Counted from the first letter of the stretch, positions 8,354 through 18,212 are shown. The stretch: 64,000 nt of DNA from Paraburkholderia phenazinium (GCF_900142845.1 NZ_FSRU01000001.1:1674001-1738000); one strand, 5' to 3'. Program-made: numbers and translations. Notes: generated by a model from the sequence alone, not told the origin.

Positions 8354-8932
8354 ATGACCGTCAGCACGCCGGAATACATGAATTGCAGCCCCAATGTCAT
8401 CGGCGGGCTGATCGAAACCGTCTCGACCGCCTTGCTCAGCAACTTCCCGAAAGTCTCGGCCGATCCCTACGACATCGAACTGGTGCTCGACGCGCTGCGC
8501 GTGCTGCGTCCGCGCGTGACCGAGATCGATACGCTCGACGGCATCCTGCATATGGTGCGCGGCCATTGGGACGACGCCATTCACGTGCTGCGCCAGGTGG
8601 GCGAGAATGCGCCGCGCTTCGGTTACGCCAAGGCGCTGCTGGCGTTCTGCCTCTCCGCGAAGGGCGATCCGGACTGGAAGCAGTGCGCTACCGAAGCCAT
8701 GGAAATCAATCCCAGCCGCGATACCCAGGCCCTTGTGCGTGCACTCGAAGCGCGTGAAGACCTGCTCAACGCCATGCGCGTCAAGCGTAACGGTGGCCAG
8801 TTCGTGACGCCGGCTTCATGCGAGGCGCTGGCCGAATTCAACGCGGAAACCGAGAGCGCCGAGCCAGCCGTGGCACTCGCGCCGGCGCCGGTGGCTGCGC
8901 CGATTCCGCACGCGTCGTTTCTGCGCGCCTGA
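8354..8932 (+). CDS. hrpB1: T3SS protein HrpB1 (HrpK family)
   Basis: 192-residue HrpB1/HrpK-family protein, first gene of the rightward hrp operon. The sequence 'NVIGGLIETVSTALLSNFPK' followed by TPR-like helices ('DALRVLRPRVTEIDTLDGIL', 'GHWDDAIHVLRQVGENAPRF') is typical. In Xanthomonas HrpB1 is a periplasmic peptidoglycan-binding component needed for secretion. No classical signal peptide is visible. The C-terminal 35 residues are an Ala/Pro tail. A Shine-Dalgarno AGGAG precedes the ATG. Confidence 0.9.
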   Translation: MTVSTPEYMNCSPNVIGGLIETVSTALLSNFPKVSADPYDIELVLDALRVLRPRVTEIDTLDGILHMVRGHWDDAIHVLRQVGENAPRFGYAKALLAFCLSAKGDPDWKQCATEAMEINPSRDTQALVRALEAREDLLNAMRVKRNGGQFVTPASCEALAEFNAETESAEPAVALAPAPVAAPIPHASFLRA

Positions 8933-8969
8933 GGCGCTGCACGTTTTTCCACTCGTCACGGAGTCGCAC

Positions 8970-9365
8970 ATGACCGTCAACGTCAACGCGTCGGCGCTAC
9001 AAGCCTCGCTCGAACAGATGTCGCAAGGGGCGGCGGCGCCTGGCGCACAAGCGCCCACGCAACTGGCCGACAAGTTCCAGTCGCTGATGCAGAAGGCGCC
9101 GATGAGCGCGCCCGCGGCGCCGCAGGACGACGGCACGGCGGTCGCCTCGAAGCTGGTTGCTTCGCAGGACGCGGAATTGCAGCAGACGGTGAACGATGCG
9201 CTCGACCTCGCACAGCGCGCGCCGACGCTGACAATGAACGAGATGAGCGCGGGCACCATCCGCATGACGCTTGAGCTCGCCAGCACGCAGCTCGATCTGG
9301 AAGCGAAGATGGGCGTGGTCGATTCGTCGAAGTCGGCCATCGAAACGCTGATGAAGAACCAATAA
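8970..9365 (+). CDS. hrpB2: T3SS inner rod protein HrpB2 (SctI-like)
   Basis: 131-residue protein with the HrpB2 pattern: Ala/Gln-rich N-terminus, then an amphipathic C-terminal helix ending 'MGVVDSSKSAIETLMKNQ', the most conserved part of the family. HrpB2 is secreted early and acts as the inner rod or periplasmic component between export gate and needle or pilus; its export is controlled by HrcU and HpaC in Xanthomonas. A GGAG ribosome-binding site precedes the ATG. It lies between hrpB1 and hrcJ, as expected. Confidence 0.9.
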   Translation: MTVNVNASALQASLEQMSQGAAAPGAQAPTQLADKFQSLMQKAPMSAPAAPQDDGTAVASKLVASQDAELQQTVNDALDLAQRAPTLTMNEMSAGTIRMTLELASTQLDLEAKMGVVDSSKSAIETLMKNQ

Positions 9366-9441
9366 GGTTGTCGTTACCCAACGACCGTTGTCAGGGACGC
9401 CGCGCCGGTGTCCTTCATGCGATGAATCGCGAGGCTTAGCC

Positions 9442-10269
9442 ATGTCAGACCGAACGCCGATTCGCCGCCGCAGCGCACCTTTGCTGTGCGTGCTGGCGCT
9501 ATGCGTGCTGCTCGCCGGCTGCAAGAAAGAGCTATACGGCAATCTGTCCGAACAGGACGTCAACGAAATGGTGGTGGCGCTGCTCGAGCGCGGCGTCGAC
9601 GCGACCAAAGACACGTCGGACGCCGGCAAGACCTGGTCGCTCGATGTGGACGACAGCCAGCTTGTGCGCGCCATGGAAGTGCTGCGCGCGCGTGGCCTGC
9701 CGCATAACAAGTTCGACGATCTCGGCGACCTGTTCAAGAAGGACGGCCTCGTCTCGACGCCGACCGAGGAGCGCGTGCGCTTCATCTACGGGATGTCGCA
9801 GGAGCTTTCGTCGACCCTGTCGAAGATCGACGGCGTGCTGGTGGCGCGTGTACAGATCGTACTGCCGAATAACGACCCGCTGGCGCAGACCATCAAGCCT
9901 TCGTCGGCGGCTGTGTTTATCAAGCACCGTCCGGACTCCGATATCGGCGCGCTGGTGCCGCAGATCAAGACGCTGGTCATGCATAGCGTCGAAGGGCTCA
10001 CCTACGACGAGGTCAGTGTGACTGCGGTCGCCGCGGATCCGGTGGAATTGTCGCAACTGCCGCAGTCGAACGGCATGCCGGGATGGCTGTTGGGTGTACT
10101 GGCCGGCGCCACAGTGCTGGTGGCTACCGCGCTGCTGGTGTTGGCGAAGCGCGGTGTGTTGGCGGGACGGGTGCAAAGCGGCGCGACGAGCGGTGCGGAT
10201 GGTGAGGCCGAGACGGGCCGCTTCGGTGGGCTGCTCGCGCGCTTGCGACGCTTGCGTCCGGCCAGTTGA
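9442..10269 (+). CDS. hrcJ: T3SS inner-membrane ring lipoprotein HrcJ (SctJ)
   Basis: 275-residue YscJ/FliF-family lipoprotein that forms the inner-membrane ring of the basal body. The leader ends in the lipobox 'LCVLLAGC' (Cys at about residue 24), directly followed by 'KKELYGNLSEQDVNEMVVAL', the family signature. A membrane anchor ('GWLLGVLAGATVLVATALLV') lies near the C-terminus. The start at 9442 (MSDRTPIRRRS) sits just before the signal peptide; the in-frame start at 9388 adds a non-conserved leader. Confidence 0.96.
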   Translation: MSDRTPIRRRSAPLLCVLALCVLLAGCKKELYGNLSEQDVNEMVVALLERGVDATKDTSDAGKTWSLDVDDSQLVRAMEVLRARGLPHNKFDDLGDLFKKDGLVSTPTEERVRFIYGMSQELSSTLSKIDGVLVARVQIVLPNNDPLAQTIKPSSAAVFIKHRPDSDIGALVPQIKTLVMHSVEGLTYDEVSVTAVAADPVELSQLPQSNGMPGWLLGVLAGATVLVATALLVLAKRGVLAGRVQSGATSGADGEAETGRFGGLLARLRRLRPAS

Positions 10270-10286
10270 GTCTTCATGCACTGCCG

Positions 10287-11093
10287 ATGAACGCCCCCGT
10301 CGATTTACCGTTTATACGTGCGGCCGCTGCGCTAGACGCGTATCGCCGCAATCTCGCTCAAGCAGTTCACTGGGCCGATCCGTCGTGGAGTGCGGCGCTG
10401 CTTGGCGCCGACGACACGCAGCTCGCCGGTTGGCGTGCGGCGCTTGCACGGGCGAGTGCATCAGCGCTGGAAACCGGCTCGCGAGCGCTCGTGCTTGCTG
10501 CCGGCGTGCGCATGCCGGGGCTGGACATCTTGACGCAATCAGCCATGTTCGGTGCTTCAGCGTCACCGGCTTCGTCAATCGTATCAGCGGCATCCACTGC
10601 GTCGGTCCCAACGCTGCAGCCGAACGCTGCCTTGCTTGATGTGCTGCCGGCACAAACGGGCTTGCAAGTGCTGCGCATGCGTGCGCTGTCGTTCCGGCGC
10701 GCCGAAGCGCGGCGCCTGATCGACAAGCGTAGCCGCTCGCAGCTTTCCGAATGGGCGGGCGTCGGCATCGACCGTCTGACCCAGGACGCGCATCTGGCCG
10801 ACGCGCCCGACACGGCACGTCTCGCCGCGCGTGCCGCGATGCCGCCGCTGGCGGCGCTCGACGCCGAAGCGCTCGCCATCGAAGGCTGCGTGTTGCTCCT
10901 GCGCGATCTTGCGACGTATGGACACAGCGGCTCGCGCATGCCGTTTCCGTTGCTCAGGCTCGCTTTGCCGCGCGTGCTGCCGACGCCGCCCTGGCTGGCC
11001 GCCGTGCCGCCGCAGCTCGACGCGCCGGGCACGGCGCGGCTCTTCGTGCGGCTATCCGAACTGCTACCGGAGTGGGCATGGCTATTTGGTTGA
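10287..11093 (+). CDS. hrpB4: T3SS accessory protein HrpB4 (SctK-like)
   Basis: 268-residue cytoplasmic protein at the HrpB4 position between hrcJ and hrcL, thought to be a sorting-platform adaptor (SctK). Helix- and Ala/Leu-rich with 'LRMRALSFRRAEARRLIDKR' and a Pro-Trp-rich C-terminus ('LPTPPWLAAVPPQLDAPGTA', '[10 protein letters not shown]') like other HrpB4 proteins. The ATG at 10287 is 17 bp past the hrcJ stop; a TTG at 10266 overlapping that stop is an alternative. It overlaps hrcL by 16 bp. Confidence 0.8.
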   Translation: MNAPVDLPFIRAAAALDAYRRNLAQAVHWADPSWSAALLGADDTQLAGWRAALARASASALETGSRALVLAAGVRMPGLDILTQSAMFGASASPASSIVSAASTASVPTLQPNAALLDVLPAQTGLQVLRMRALSFRRAEARRLIDKRSRSQLSEWAGVGIDRLTQDAHLADAPDTARLAARAAMPPLAALDAEALAIEGCVLLLRDLATYGHSGSRMPFPLLRLALPRVLPTPPWLAAVPPQLDAPGTARLFVRLSELLPEWAWLFG

Positions 11094-11950
11094 AAAGCGC
11101 CCGGTCGGCGCCCGGTGAGATGGACATCAACGGTCTGGTGGCGCGCGTCGGCGCGGCGCGCGATGTGATCCCGCGCGAGACCTTCGGCACGCTGGTCTCG
11201 ATCGACGCGGCCTACACGGCACTCGCGGCAGACCGCGAAGCGCTGCTCGCCGCCGCGCGCGAGGAAGCGGCCGAGATCGTGGCGGCAGGCCAGGCACAGG
11301 CGGGGCAGATTATCGAAGAGGCGCAACGCGAATACGACACGGCTGCCGAGCAGGGCTATCGCGACGGTTGCGACCGCGCGCTCGCCGACTGGATGGAGCG
11401 CCTTGCCGATGTCGCCGACGCCCAGAGCCAGTTGCAGATTCGCATGCGCGAGCGGCTGGCGGGGATTGTCGCGTCGGCGGTGGAGCAGATCGTGCGCGTC
11501 GAGCGTCATGAGGCGCTGTTCGAGCGAGCCTTGGCGACGGTCGACCGGATCGTTGACGGCGCAACCTATCTGCGGGTCGCCGTTCATCCCGACGACTACG
11601 ACGAAGCGAAGGCGACGTTCGACCGGCTCGCCGCGCGCTGGCTCGAACTGGGACGGCCGATTCCGCTGTCGGTCGTCGCCGACAAGCGCCTCGGCCCCGG
11701 CAGTTGCGTGTGCGAATCGGACTTCGGCACGGTGGACGCGAGCCTCGACACGCAGCTTCGCGCGATGCGCAGTGCGGTGTCGCGCGCGTTGAAACGGTCG
11801 GTAGAGGAGGCTGAGGCGGACGAGGCCGTGCAAGCTGAAGCAGAAGGCGACGAAGCAGAAGCGACGGCAGCGGACCTCGGCTATGGCGCAGATGAAGGTC
11901 ACTCCCCCCATCTGGACTACTCGCAATCAGCCACAGAAGGAACCGCATGA
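11078..11950 (+). CDS. hrcL: T3SS ATPase stator HrcL (SctL, HrpB5)
   Basis: 290-residue FliH/HrpE-like protein that tethers and regulates the ATPase HrcN. It starts MAIWLKS, has a long coiled coil rich in Ala and Glu at about residues 45-100 and a C-terminal FliH-like domain ('[20 protein letters not shown]', '[18 protein letters not shown]'). An acidic tail of about 50 residues ([17 protein letters not shown]...) is longer than needed for the fold. The start is within the end of hrpB4, and the stop overlaps the hrcN start (ATGA). Confidence 0.93.
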   Translation: MAIWLKSARSAPGEMDINGLVARVGAARDVIPRETFGTLVSIDAAYTALAADREALLAAAREEAAEIVAAGQAQAGQIIEEAQREYDTAAEQGYRDGCDRALADWMERLADVADAQSQLQIRMRERLAGIVASAVEQIVRVERHEALFERALATVDRIVDGATYLRVAVHPDDYDEAKATFDRLAARWLELGRPIPLSVVADKRLGPGSCVCESDFGTVDASLDTQLRAMRSAVSRALKRSVEEAEADEAVQAEAEGDEAEATAADLGYGADEGHSPHLDYSQSATEGTA

Positions 11951-13296
11951 GCACGCCATGGCTGACCCGCACGCTCGATTTCGAGCGGCTGACCGACGCC
12001 ATCGAGCGCGAGATTCTCGCTGTGCCGGGTGTCGCGCGCACCGGCAAGGTCCTCGAAGTGATCGGCACGCTGATCAAGGTGGCCGGTCTCGACGTGTCGC
12101 TTGGCGAACTGTGCGAATTGCGCGCGCCGAACGGCACGCTGCTGCAGCATGCCGAGGTAATTGGTTTTACCCGCGACGTCGCGCTGCTGTCGCCGTTCTC
12201 GCGCCTCGAAAACATCTCGCGTTCCACCCAGGTGATCGGACTGGGCCGGCCGCTCGCGGTCAAGGTGGGCGACATGCTGCTCGGCCGCGTGATCGACAGT
12301 CTCGGCGAACCGGTAGACGGTGGCCCGCCCATCGAGTCCGACACCATGCGGCCGATCTTCGCCTCGCCGCCCGACCCCATGAATCGCCGCATGATCGACG
12401 CGCCGCTTGCCACCGGCGTACGCGTCGTGGACGCCATGATGACGCTCGCCGAAGGCCAGCGGATGGGTATTTTCGCGCCGGCCGGCGTCGGCAAGAGCAC
12501 CTTGCTCGGCATGTTCGCGCGCGGCGCCTCATGCGACGTCAACGTGATCGCGTTGATCGGCGAGCGCGGCCGCGAAGTGCGCGAGTTCGTCGAACTGATA
12601 CTTGGCCCGGAAGGGATGGCGCGTTCGGTGGTGGTGTGCGCCACCTCGGACCGCTCGTCGATGGAGCGCGCCAAGGCCGCCTATGTGGCGACCGCGATCG
12701 CCGAATACTTCCGCGATCGCGGCCAGCGCGTGCTGCTGATGATGGACTCGCTCACGCGTTTCGCGCGGGCCGGCCGCGAGATCGGTCTCGCGGCGGGCGA
12801 GCCGCCGGCGCGGCGCGGTTTCCCGCCGTCGATCTTCGCGGAGTTGCCGCGCCTGCTCGAACGCGCCGGCATGGGCGCGACCGGTTCGATCACCGCGTTG
12901 TACACGGTGCTCGCGGAAGACGACAGCGGCAGCGATCCGATTGCCGAAGAAGTGCGCGGGATTCTCGACGGCCATATGATTCTGTCGCGCGAGATCGCGG
13001 CGAAAAACCAGTACCCCGCTATCGATGTGCTGGCGAGCCTGTCGCGCGTCATGCCGCAGGTGGTGCCGGAGCAATATGTGCAGGCGGCGGCGCGGATTCG
13101 CGAACTGATGGCCAAGCATCGCGAGGTGGAGATGTTGTTGCAGATCGGCGAATATCAGCCCGGCACCAATGCGCTTGCCGACGAGGCCATCGCCAAGCTC
13201 GATTCGATCAAGGCGTTTCTCTCGCAGCGGACCGCCGATTATGCGGCGCCGGCCGACACGGAAGCGCAGTTGTACGCCCTGAGCGGACTCGGCTGA
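11947..13296 (+). CDS. hrcN: T3SS ATPase HrcN (SctN)
   Basis: 449-residue F1-like hexameric ATPase that strips chaperones and unfolds substrates at the base of the injectisome. Walker A 'APAGVGKST' is at residues 177-185, Walker B around '[20 protein letters not shown]', plus the signature '[16 protein letters not shown]'. N-terminal beta-barrel and C-terminal helical domain are complete and the length is standard. ATGA overlap with hrcL and a one-base overlap with hrpB7 (TGATG) show tight coupling. Confidence 0.98.
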   Translation: MSTPWLTRTLDFERLTDAIEREILAVPGVARTGKVLEVIGTLIKVAGLDVSLGELCELRAPNGTLLQHAEVIGFTRDVALLSPFSRLENISRSTQVIGLGRPLAVKVGDMLLGRVIDSLGEPVDGGPPIESDTMRPIFASPPDPMNRRMIDAPLATGVRVVDAMMTLAEGQRMGIFAPAGVGKSTLLGMFARGASCDVNVIALIGERGREVREFVELILGPEGMARSVVVCATSDRSSMERAKAAYVATAIAEYFRDRGQRVLLMMDSLTRFARAGREIGLAAGEPPARRGFPPSIFAELPRLLERAGMGATGSITALYTVLAEDDSGSDPIAEEVRGILDGHMILSREIAAKNQYPAIDVLASLSRVMPQVVPEQYVQAAARIRELMAKHREVEMLLQIGEYQPGTNALADEAIAKLDSIKAFLSQRTADYAAPADTEAQLYALSGLG

Positions 13297-13829
13297 TGGC
13301 GGCGGCAAAGGGAGCGAGCGGTTCGCGGGACCGCCGGATTATCGCGCTCGACCGTTCGTGCACACGGCGGCGGCGTCTCGACGACACGCTGCGCGCCACG
13401 CTCGCCGCGCAGCGCAACGCGCATGTGTCGCTCGAGGCCGCGCGTGATGCCAAGGCCGCCCAGGTCGAGCATGAGGCCGGCATCCAGCGCTTCTATCAGC
13501 ATCGCATCGATGCGATGATGACCGGCACGGAAGCCTTCTCGCTCGAGGACATGAACGGCTGCCGCCGCTATCTGGAGATCGTCGGTGAACGGCTGCGTGC
13601 GCTCGAAGGCGAACTCGTTCACGCCGAAGCGGCAGTGCAAAACAGCCTGGCGGCGCAGGACAAGACCCGGCGCGATATCGCACTGAACCAGGGGCGCATC
13701 GATCTGTGCGGCGAGCGGATTCAGCAGATTCGCCGCCAGCACGACGAGGCGGCAGACAACGCGAGCGACGAGGAAGCGGAAGAGACCGCGCTCGCGCGCC
13801 GCTTCCAGCAGCAGAGGGCACGCGCGTGA
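13296..13829 (+). CDS. hrpB7: T3SS stalk protein HrpB7 (SctO)
   Basis: 177-residue highly charged, almost fully coiled-coil protein following hrcN, the FliJ/SctO position. It would be the central stalk that couples HrcN to HrcV. Arg-rich N-terminus ('RDRRIIALDRSCTRRRRLDD') and heptad patterns run to the end ('EEAEETALARRFQQQRARA'). The ATG overlaps the hrcN stop by one base, and the TGA overlaps the GTG start of hrcT. The same frame is open upstream across hrcN, but that is shadow sequence. Confidence 0.85.
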   Translation: MAAAKGASGSRDRRIIALDRSCTRRRRLDDTLRATLAAQRNAHVSLEAARDAKAAQVEHEAGIQRFYQHRIDAMMTGTEAFSLEDMNGCRRYLEIVGERLRALEGELVHAEAAVQNSLAAQDKTRRDIALNQGRIDLCGERIQQIRRQHDEAADNASDEEAEETALARRFQQQRARA

Positions 13830-14644
13830 ACGATATTTTCTCGGCGCTGCCGCAGCTTGGCGAACTGCTGGTCGGCTATATCACCTTGATCGGGGTCTGC
13901 TCGCTGCGCCTCTTTATCGTGATGTTTATCTTTCCGCCCACGGCCGATGGTCTGCTGCAGGGCGTGGTGCGCAATGCCATCGTGCTGCTGTTCAGCTCGT
14001 ATGTCGCGTATGGGCAGCCCGCGTCGTTTATCGAGTCGCTGCATGGCATCGCGCTGCTCGAAATCGGTCTGCGTGAAGGGATGATCGGTCTGGTGATCGG
14101 CTTTGCGGCATCGATCGTGTTCTGGGTCGCCGAGAGCGCCGGCACCTATATCGACGACCTGACCGGCTACAACAACGTGCAGATCACCAACCCGACGCGC
14201 CAGGAGCAATCCACGCCCACCGCGACCCTGCTCGGCCAGGTGGCCACGGTGGCGTTCTGGGCGCTGGGCGGCATGACGTTTCTGCTCGGCACGTTGTACG
14301 AGTCGTATAGCTGGTGGCCGATTACCTCCGCAGGACCGAACGTCTCGAACATGCTCGAATCGTTTGTCCTGCAGCAGACCGATACGCTGATGCAGACCGT
14401 CGCCAAGCTCGCCGCGCCGATGATGCTGATTCTGTTGCTGGTCGACTTCGCCTTTGGTTTTGCATCGAAGTCGGCATCGAAGCTCGATCTGATGACCTTG
14501 AGCCAGCCGGTGAAGGGCGCGGTGACGGTGCTGATGCTGGCGCTCTTCGTGGGCATCTTCGTGGACCAGGTGCGCGAGCAGGTGACGGTCGCCGGTCTCG
14601 CCGCGGAATTTCGTGAGCTATCGCATACCGCCGGCAAGCCTTGA
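13826..14644 (+). CDS. hrcT: Type III export apparatus protein HrcT (SctT)
   Basis: 272-residue FliR/SctT-family membrane protein, third component of the SctRST export core. It starts at GTG 13826, overlapping the hrpB7 stop (GTGA), with MNDIFSALPQLGELLVGYIT. About six to seven membrane helices are visible, and the conserved 'TYIDDLTGYNNVQITNPTRQ' loop is characteristic. It is the last gene of the tightly coupled rightward operon; 190 bp separate it from hrpB. Confidence 0.95.
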   Translation: MNDIFSALPQLGELLVGYITLIGVCSLRLFIVMFIFPPTADGLLQGVVRNAIVLLFSSYVAYGQPASFIESLHGIALLEIGLREGMIGLVIGFAASIVFWVAESAGTYIDDLTGYNNVQITNPTRQEQSTPTATLLGQVATVAFWALGGMTFLLGTLYESYSWWPITSAGPNVSNMLESFVLQQTDTLMQTVAKLAAPMMLILLLVDFAFGFASKSASKLDLMTLSQPVKGAVTVLMLALFVGIFVDQVREQVTVAGLAAEFRELSHTAGKP

Positions 14645-14669
14645 GTTTTGCTTGAGAAACTGAGGTCTC

Positions 14670-14690
14670 GGCACGCGTACGGGGCGTGCC
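14670..14690 (+). terminator. Weak hairpin after hrcT
   Basis: GGCACGC (14670-14676), a 7-base loop, then GCGTGCC (14684-14690), 25 bp after the hrcT stop. No T-run follows, so it may attenuate rather than end transcription into hrpB. The rest of the 190-bp hrcT-hrpB gap shows no PIP box. Confidence 0.35.
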
Positions 14691-14834
14691 GGCGTGCAAC
14701 ACTCAACACTTCTCAAATACGCGGAAAAGGTCAGATTTATTGAAAGTTCAGCGCGAGCGTTTGGCTACATTGACTCCATCCGATGACGTGCGCGCTCAGC
14801 GTGCGACGCGGTCCGCAATCAGAGGAGTCGAATC

Positions 14835-16310
14835 ATGTTCTCGATGCTGTACTTCCCCGTTGTCGCCGCTCTCGCCACACCTACGCCCACTGCCGAGCCG
14901 GCGCTTGCCAACCGTTACCTCGATGCCCTGCTCAACGGCAAGCTGAGCGCTGCGCGCCAGCAGGTGAGCCGTTGGGCCGAAGAGGCCGGCGCTGCGGAAC
15001 ACGCGCCGCATGGCCTGCAATTGCATGCGGATATGCAACTGATGCTGGGTATCGAAGTGGAGGCTGAAGAAAACTATCGCCGCTCGCAGAAGCTGATTCG
15101 TTCATCGAAGCATGCCATCCGCATTGCTTCGTGCAGGAACGCCGCGTGGCAGGCCTTTTTCCGTCACCGGCTCGGCACCGCGCTGGCGTGCTTCTCGCGC
15201 GTCGCGGACGAACCCGAGATCGAGCCGGCGCGCGCGGCCGAAGCGCACTTCGGCATGGTCTGCGTGTTGCAGGAACTCGGCCGCACGGGCGAGGCGAGCG
15301 AGGCGCTCGAGAGCCTGACGGCGCTGGTGGAGCGCGATATCGACGACCGCCACGGTCATTGGCACGACGTGCTGGCCACCTTGCGCTTCGATCTCGCGGT
15401 GCAGAGCGAGGTGCGTAGCGCGAGCGCGCTAGGCGATCACGTGTACTGGCAGTCGGCGTTGTCGAGCGACCGCGTGCTGCGCCTGGCACACGCCGCCGAT
15501 ACGACCGTCGACAGCTTGCGCGAGGCCGTGTCCGGCGTGCGCACGCCGCTGCTGCGCGGCCGCATCGACTATCTGAAGCGCCTGCGCCTTGCGGCCTGTG
15601 CGGACCGCGATGCGATGGGCGGCCTGCACGACTATCTGAACTGGGCGCGCGAGCAAGGCCTCACCGATTATCAGCGCACGCTGCGGCTGGAGATCGCGCT
15701 GGCCACGCTGGCCGGCGCGGCGCCTCATCTCGCGCATGCCGTGCTCGAACCGCTGCATCAGATAGGCCGTAACGGCACCACGGGTCACCGCCAGCTCGAG
15801 TATCTGTATTGCACGGCCAAGACGCGTCAGGCGCAAGGACGCGCGCAGGAGTCGCTGCAACTCTATAGCCGCTATGCGCTGGTCGCGATGCAGTGTCTGC
15901 GCGAGGACTCGCATGTGCGTGCACCGTCGCTCAATCGCGCGGCCAAGCCGTCGCCGCAACTCGATGACGTCAGCGCCCGATTGCCGGCCAAGTATCGCCG
16001 TGCCTACGGCTATGTGCTCGACAACCTGGACCGGCGCGACCTCTCGGTGCGCGAAGTCGCCGCGGAAATCGGCGTGACGGAGCGTGCTTTGCAGAGCGCG
16101 TTCAAGAACTTCCTGGGACTCTCGCCGACCGAGCTGATCCGGCGTCAACGCATGGAACGCATTCGCGCGGAACTGACGGAAGGCTCGTATGCGAGCGAGC
16201 GCGGTGTACTGAGCGCGGCGAGCAAATGGGGCGTGCAGAACCGCTCGACGCTCGTCAACGGTTACCGCAAGCAGTTCCATGAAGCGCCCTCCGAGACGCT
16301 CGAACGATAA
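14835..16310 (+). CDS. hrpB: HrpB, AraC-type activator of the hrp regulon
   Basis: 491-residue AraC/XylS-family master activator of T3SS genes, orthologous to Ralstonia HrpB and Xanthomonas HrpX. The long N-terminal part contains TPR-like helices and the strongly conserved 'DVSARLPAKYRRAYGYVLDN' just ahead of the DNA-binding domain. The C-terminal two-HTH domain includes 'LSVREVAAEIGVTERALQSA' and ends 'YRKQFHEAPSETLER', almost the Ralstonia sequence. GAGGAG precedes the ATG. It should bind the three PIP boxes at 8081-8142, 8221-8282 and 27919-27981. The adjacent hrpG-like genes probably control it. Confidence 0.96.
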   Translation: MFSMLYFPVVAALATPTPTAEPALANRYLDALLNGKLSAARQQVSRWAEEAGAAEHAPHGLQLHADMQLMLGIEVEAEENYRRSQKLIRSSKHAIRIASCRNAAWQAFFRHRLGTALACFSRVADEPEIEPARAAEAHFGMVCVLQELGRTGEASEALESLTALVERDIDDRHGHWHDVLATLRFDLAVQSEVRSASALGDHVYWQSALSSDRVLRLAHAADTTVDSLREAVSGVRTPLLRGRIDYLKRLRLAACADRDAMGGLHDYLNWAREQGLTDYQRTLRLEIALATLAGAAPHLAHAVLEPLHQIGRNGTTGHRQLEYLYCTAKTRQAQGRAQESLQLYSRYALVAMQCLREDSHVRAPSLNRAAKPSPQLDDVSARLPAKYRRAYGYVLDNLDRRDLSVREVAAEIGVTERALQSAFKNFLGLSPTELIRRQRMERIRAELTEGSYASERGVLSAASKWGVQNRSTLVNGYRKQFHEAPSETLER

Positions 16311-16373
16311 GACGTTGCAGCATGGCGGCCCGCAGCGCGTTGCCATTTTTATTCACCTCACCCACACGACTCC

Positions 16374-18173
16374 ATGAAATCGAAGAGGCTACTTTGCGCC
16401 GCGTGGCTCGCGGCGTCCCTCGCATGCGCTGCGGTCGATCCGGCCGATGCCGCGCCGGTGCGCTGGCGCAGTTCGACGGTGCATATCGCTGTAGAGGGCA
16501 AGGATCTGAAAGACGTATTGCGCGACTTCACGGCGAGCCAGGGGGTGGCCGCTTCGATCGCGGGCAACGTGCAGGGCTCGGTGACGGGGCACTTCGATAC
16601 GTCGCCGCAACGCTTCCTCGACACGCTTGCGTCGACCTTCGGCTTCGTCTGGTTCTATGACGGCAGCGTGCTGTCGATCAGCAGCGCCAACGACATCACG
16701 CATCAGGTGATCAAGCTCGATCATGCCTCGCCCGCGGATCTGCGCGCGGCGCTGCAAACCATGAGCATCGACGATACGCGTTTTCCGATTGCCTATGACG
16801 AGGCGGCCGGCACCGCGCTCGTCAACGGACCGCCGCAGTATGTGCAACTGGTGATGGAAGTGGCGCAGCGTCTGGACGACAACGCAAGCCGTCGCGGCGG
16901 TTCGGTGATCCGCGTCTTCAAGCTGAAAAACGCCTGGGCCGCGGATCACAAGGTAAAGATCGACGACAACACGATCACGGTGCCGGGTGTCGCCACCGTG
17001 CTGTCGAATATGTACCACGCGAAGCAGGAGCAGGGCGGCGGCAGCGGCGGCAATGCACAGAACTCGGTCTCGCCTAACATGCAGCGCCTGCAACCGATGA
17101 ACGACGTGGGCGGCAACGGTTCCGGCGGTGGCTTGCAGACGTTGTTGCCGCCGCTGCCGTCCAACATGCCGCAGGGGCAGGACGCTTCGCTCGGCGGTCT
17201 GGTGGGCAACTCGGCGCCGCCGAACTTTGCGAACGGCGGCAACGTCGGCTACGGCAGCGTGCCGGGCCGCTCGCAGGGCGGCGGGATCGCCAGCGGCGGC
17301 GATCTGAGCTTGCCGATCATGCAGGCCGATCCCACCACCAACTCGGTGCTGATCCGCGACACGCCGCAACGCATCGACCAGTACGCGTCGCTGATCGACA
17401 AGCTCGATACGCGGCCGAAGCTGATTGAGATCGAGGCGCATATCATCGAAATCGATGACGACGTCCTCGCGCAAATCGGCGTCGACTGGCGCGCGCATAA
17501 CAGCCATGTGGATTTGCAGACCGGCAACGGCGCGCAGCCGCAGAACAGCTTCTCCAACGGTCAGGTCAACCCGACCTTCGGCACCACGACGCTCTCGGAC
17601 GGCACGACGGTGGTCGATTCGACGCCGCTCGGCGGCTCGATTACCGCGGTGATCGGCGGTGCGGGGCGTTATCTGATGGCGCGCATCAATGCGCTGCAGA
17701 GCGACTCGAAGGCGAAGATCGATGCATCGCCGAAGGTCGCGACGCTCGATAACGTTGAAGCGGTGATGGACAACACCACGAAGTTCTTTGTGCGCGTTTC
17801 GGGGTACACGTCGGCGGATCTGTATAGCGTGTCGACTGGCGTGTCGCTGCGTGTGCTGCCGATGGTCGTGACGGACAACGGCCAGACCCGCATCAAGCTC
17901 GACGTGCATATCGAGGACGGCCAGTTGACGGGACAGCAGGTGGACAGCATTCCGGTGATCACGAGTAGCGAGATCAACACCCAGGCGTTTGTCGGCGAGG
18001 GCGACAGCCTGCTGATCGCCGGCTATAGCACCGACAATAACTCCAATGGTGTGACCGGCGTGCCGGGGCTCTCGAAGATACCGCTGATCGGTGCGCTGTT
18101 TCGCTACAACAACGACCAGCATACGCATATGGAGCGGGTCTTCCTGTTGACGCCGCGAGTGCTGAGCTTGTGA
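16374..18173 (+). CDS. hrcC: T3SS outer-membrane secretin HrcC (SctC)
   Basis: 599-residue secretin that forms the outer-membrane channel. A signal peptide spans residues 1-27 (cleavage near 'VDPADAA'). N0/N1-like domains follow ('VHIAVEGKDLKDVLRDFTAS'), then a Gly/Asn/Pro-rich insertion at about residues 220-305, an N3 domain ('DTRPKLIEIEAHIIEIDDDV'), and the C-terminal secretin domain with 'VPGLSKIPLIGALFR' and 'ERVFLLTPRVLSL'. The start lies 63 bp after hrpB on the same strand. A strong hairpin follows the stop, marking the right edge of the hrp transcription units. Confidence 0.96.
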   Translation: MKSKRLLCAAWLAASLACAAVDPADAAPVRWRSSTVHIAVEGKDLKDVLRDFTASQGVAASIAGNVQGSVTGHFDTSPQRFLDTLASTFGFVWFYDGSVLSISSANDITHQVIKLDHASPADLRAALQTMSIDDTRFPIAYDEAAGTALVNGPPQYVQLVMEVAQRLDDNASRRGGSVIRVFKLKNAWAADHKVKIDDNTITVPGVATVLSNMYHAKQEQGGGSGGNAQNSVSPNMQRLQPMNDVGGNGSGGGLQTLLPPLPSNMPQGQDASLGGLVGNSAPPNFANGGNVGYGSVPGRSQGGGIASGGDLSLPIMQADPTTNSVLIRDTPQRIDQYASLIDKLDTRPKLIEIEAHIIEIDDDVLAQIGVDWRAHNSHVDLQTGNGAQPQNSFSNGQVNPTFGTTTLSDGTTVVDSTPLGGSITAVIGGAGRYLMARINALQSDSKAKIDASPKVATLDNVEAVMDNTTKFFVRVSGYTSADLYSVSTGVSLRVLPMVVTDNGQTRIKLDVHIEDGQLTGQQVDSIPVITSSEINTQAFVGEGDSLLIAGYSTDNNSNGVTGVPGLSKIPLIGALFRYNNDQHTHMERVFLLTPRVLSL

Positions 18174-18179
18174 TGGAGG

Positions 18180-18212
18180 ATGAGGGCGCCCTGGCCTGAT
18201 AGGCGCCCTCAT
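18180..18212 (+). terminator. Strong hairpin after hrcC
   Basis: ATGAGGGCGCC (18180-18190) pairs perfectly with GGCGCCCTCAT (18202-18212) across an 11-base loop, 6 bp after the hrcC stop. It has no T-run but an 11-bp GC-rich stem. Since hrcC and the leftward regulator gene converge here, it can serve both. Confidence 0.7.

Noticed and set aside
7987..8442. Upstream extension of hrcU
   Set aside because: It crosses both PIP promoters and the beginning of hrpB1; the conserved HrcU N-terminus starts at 7986.
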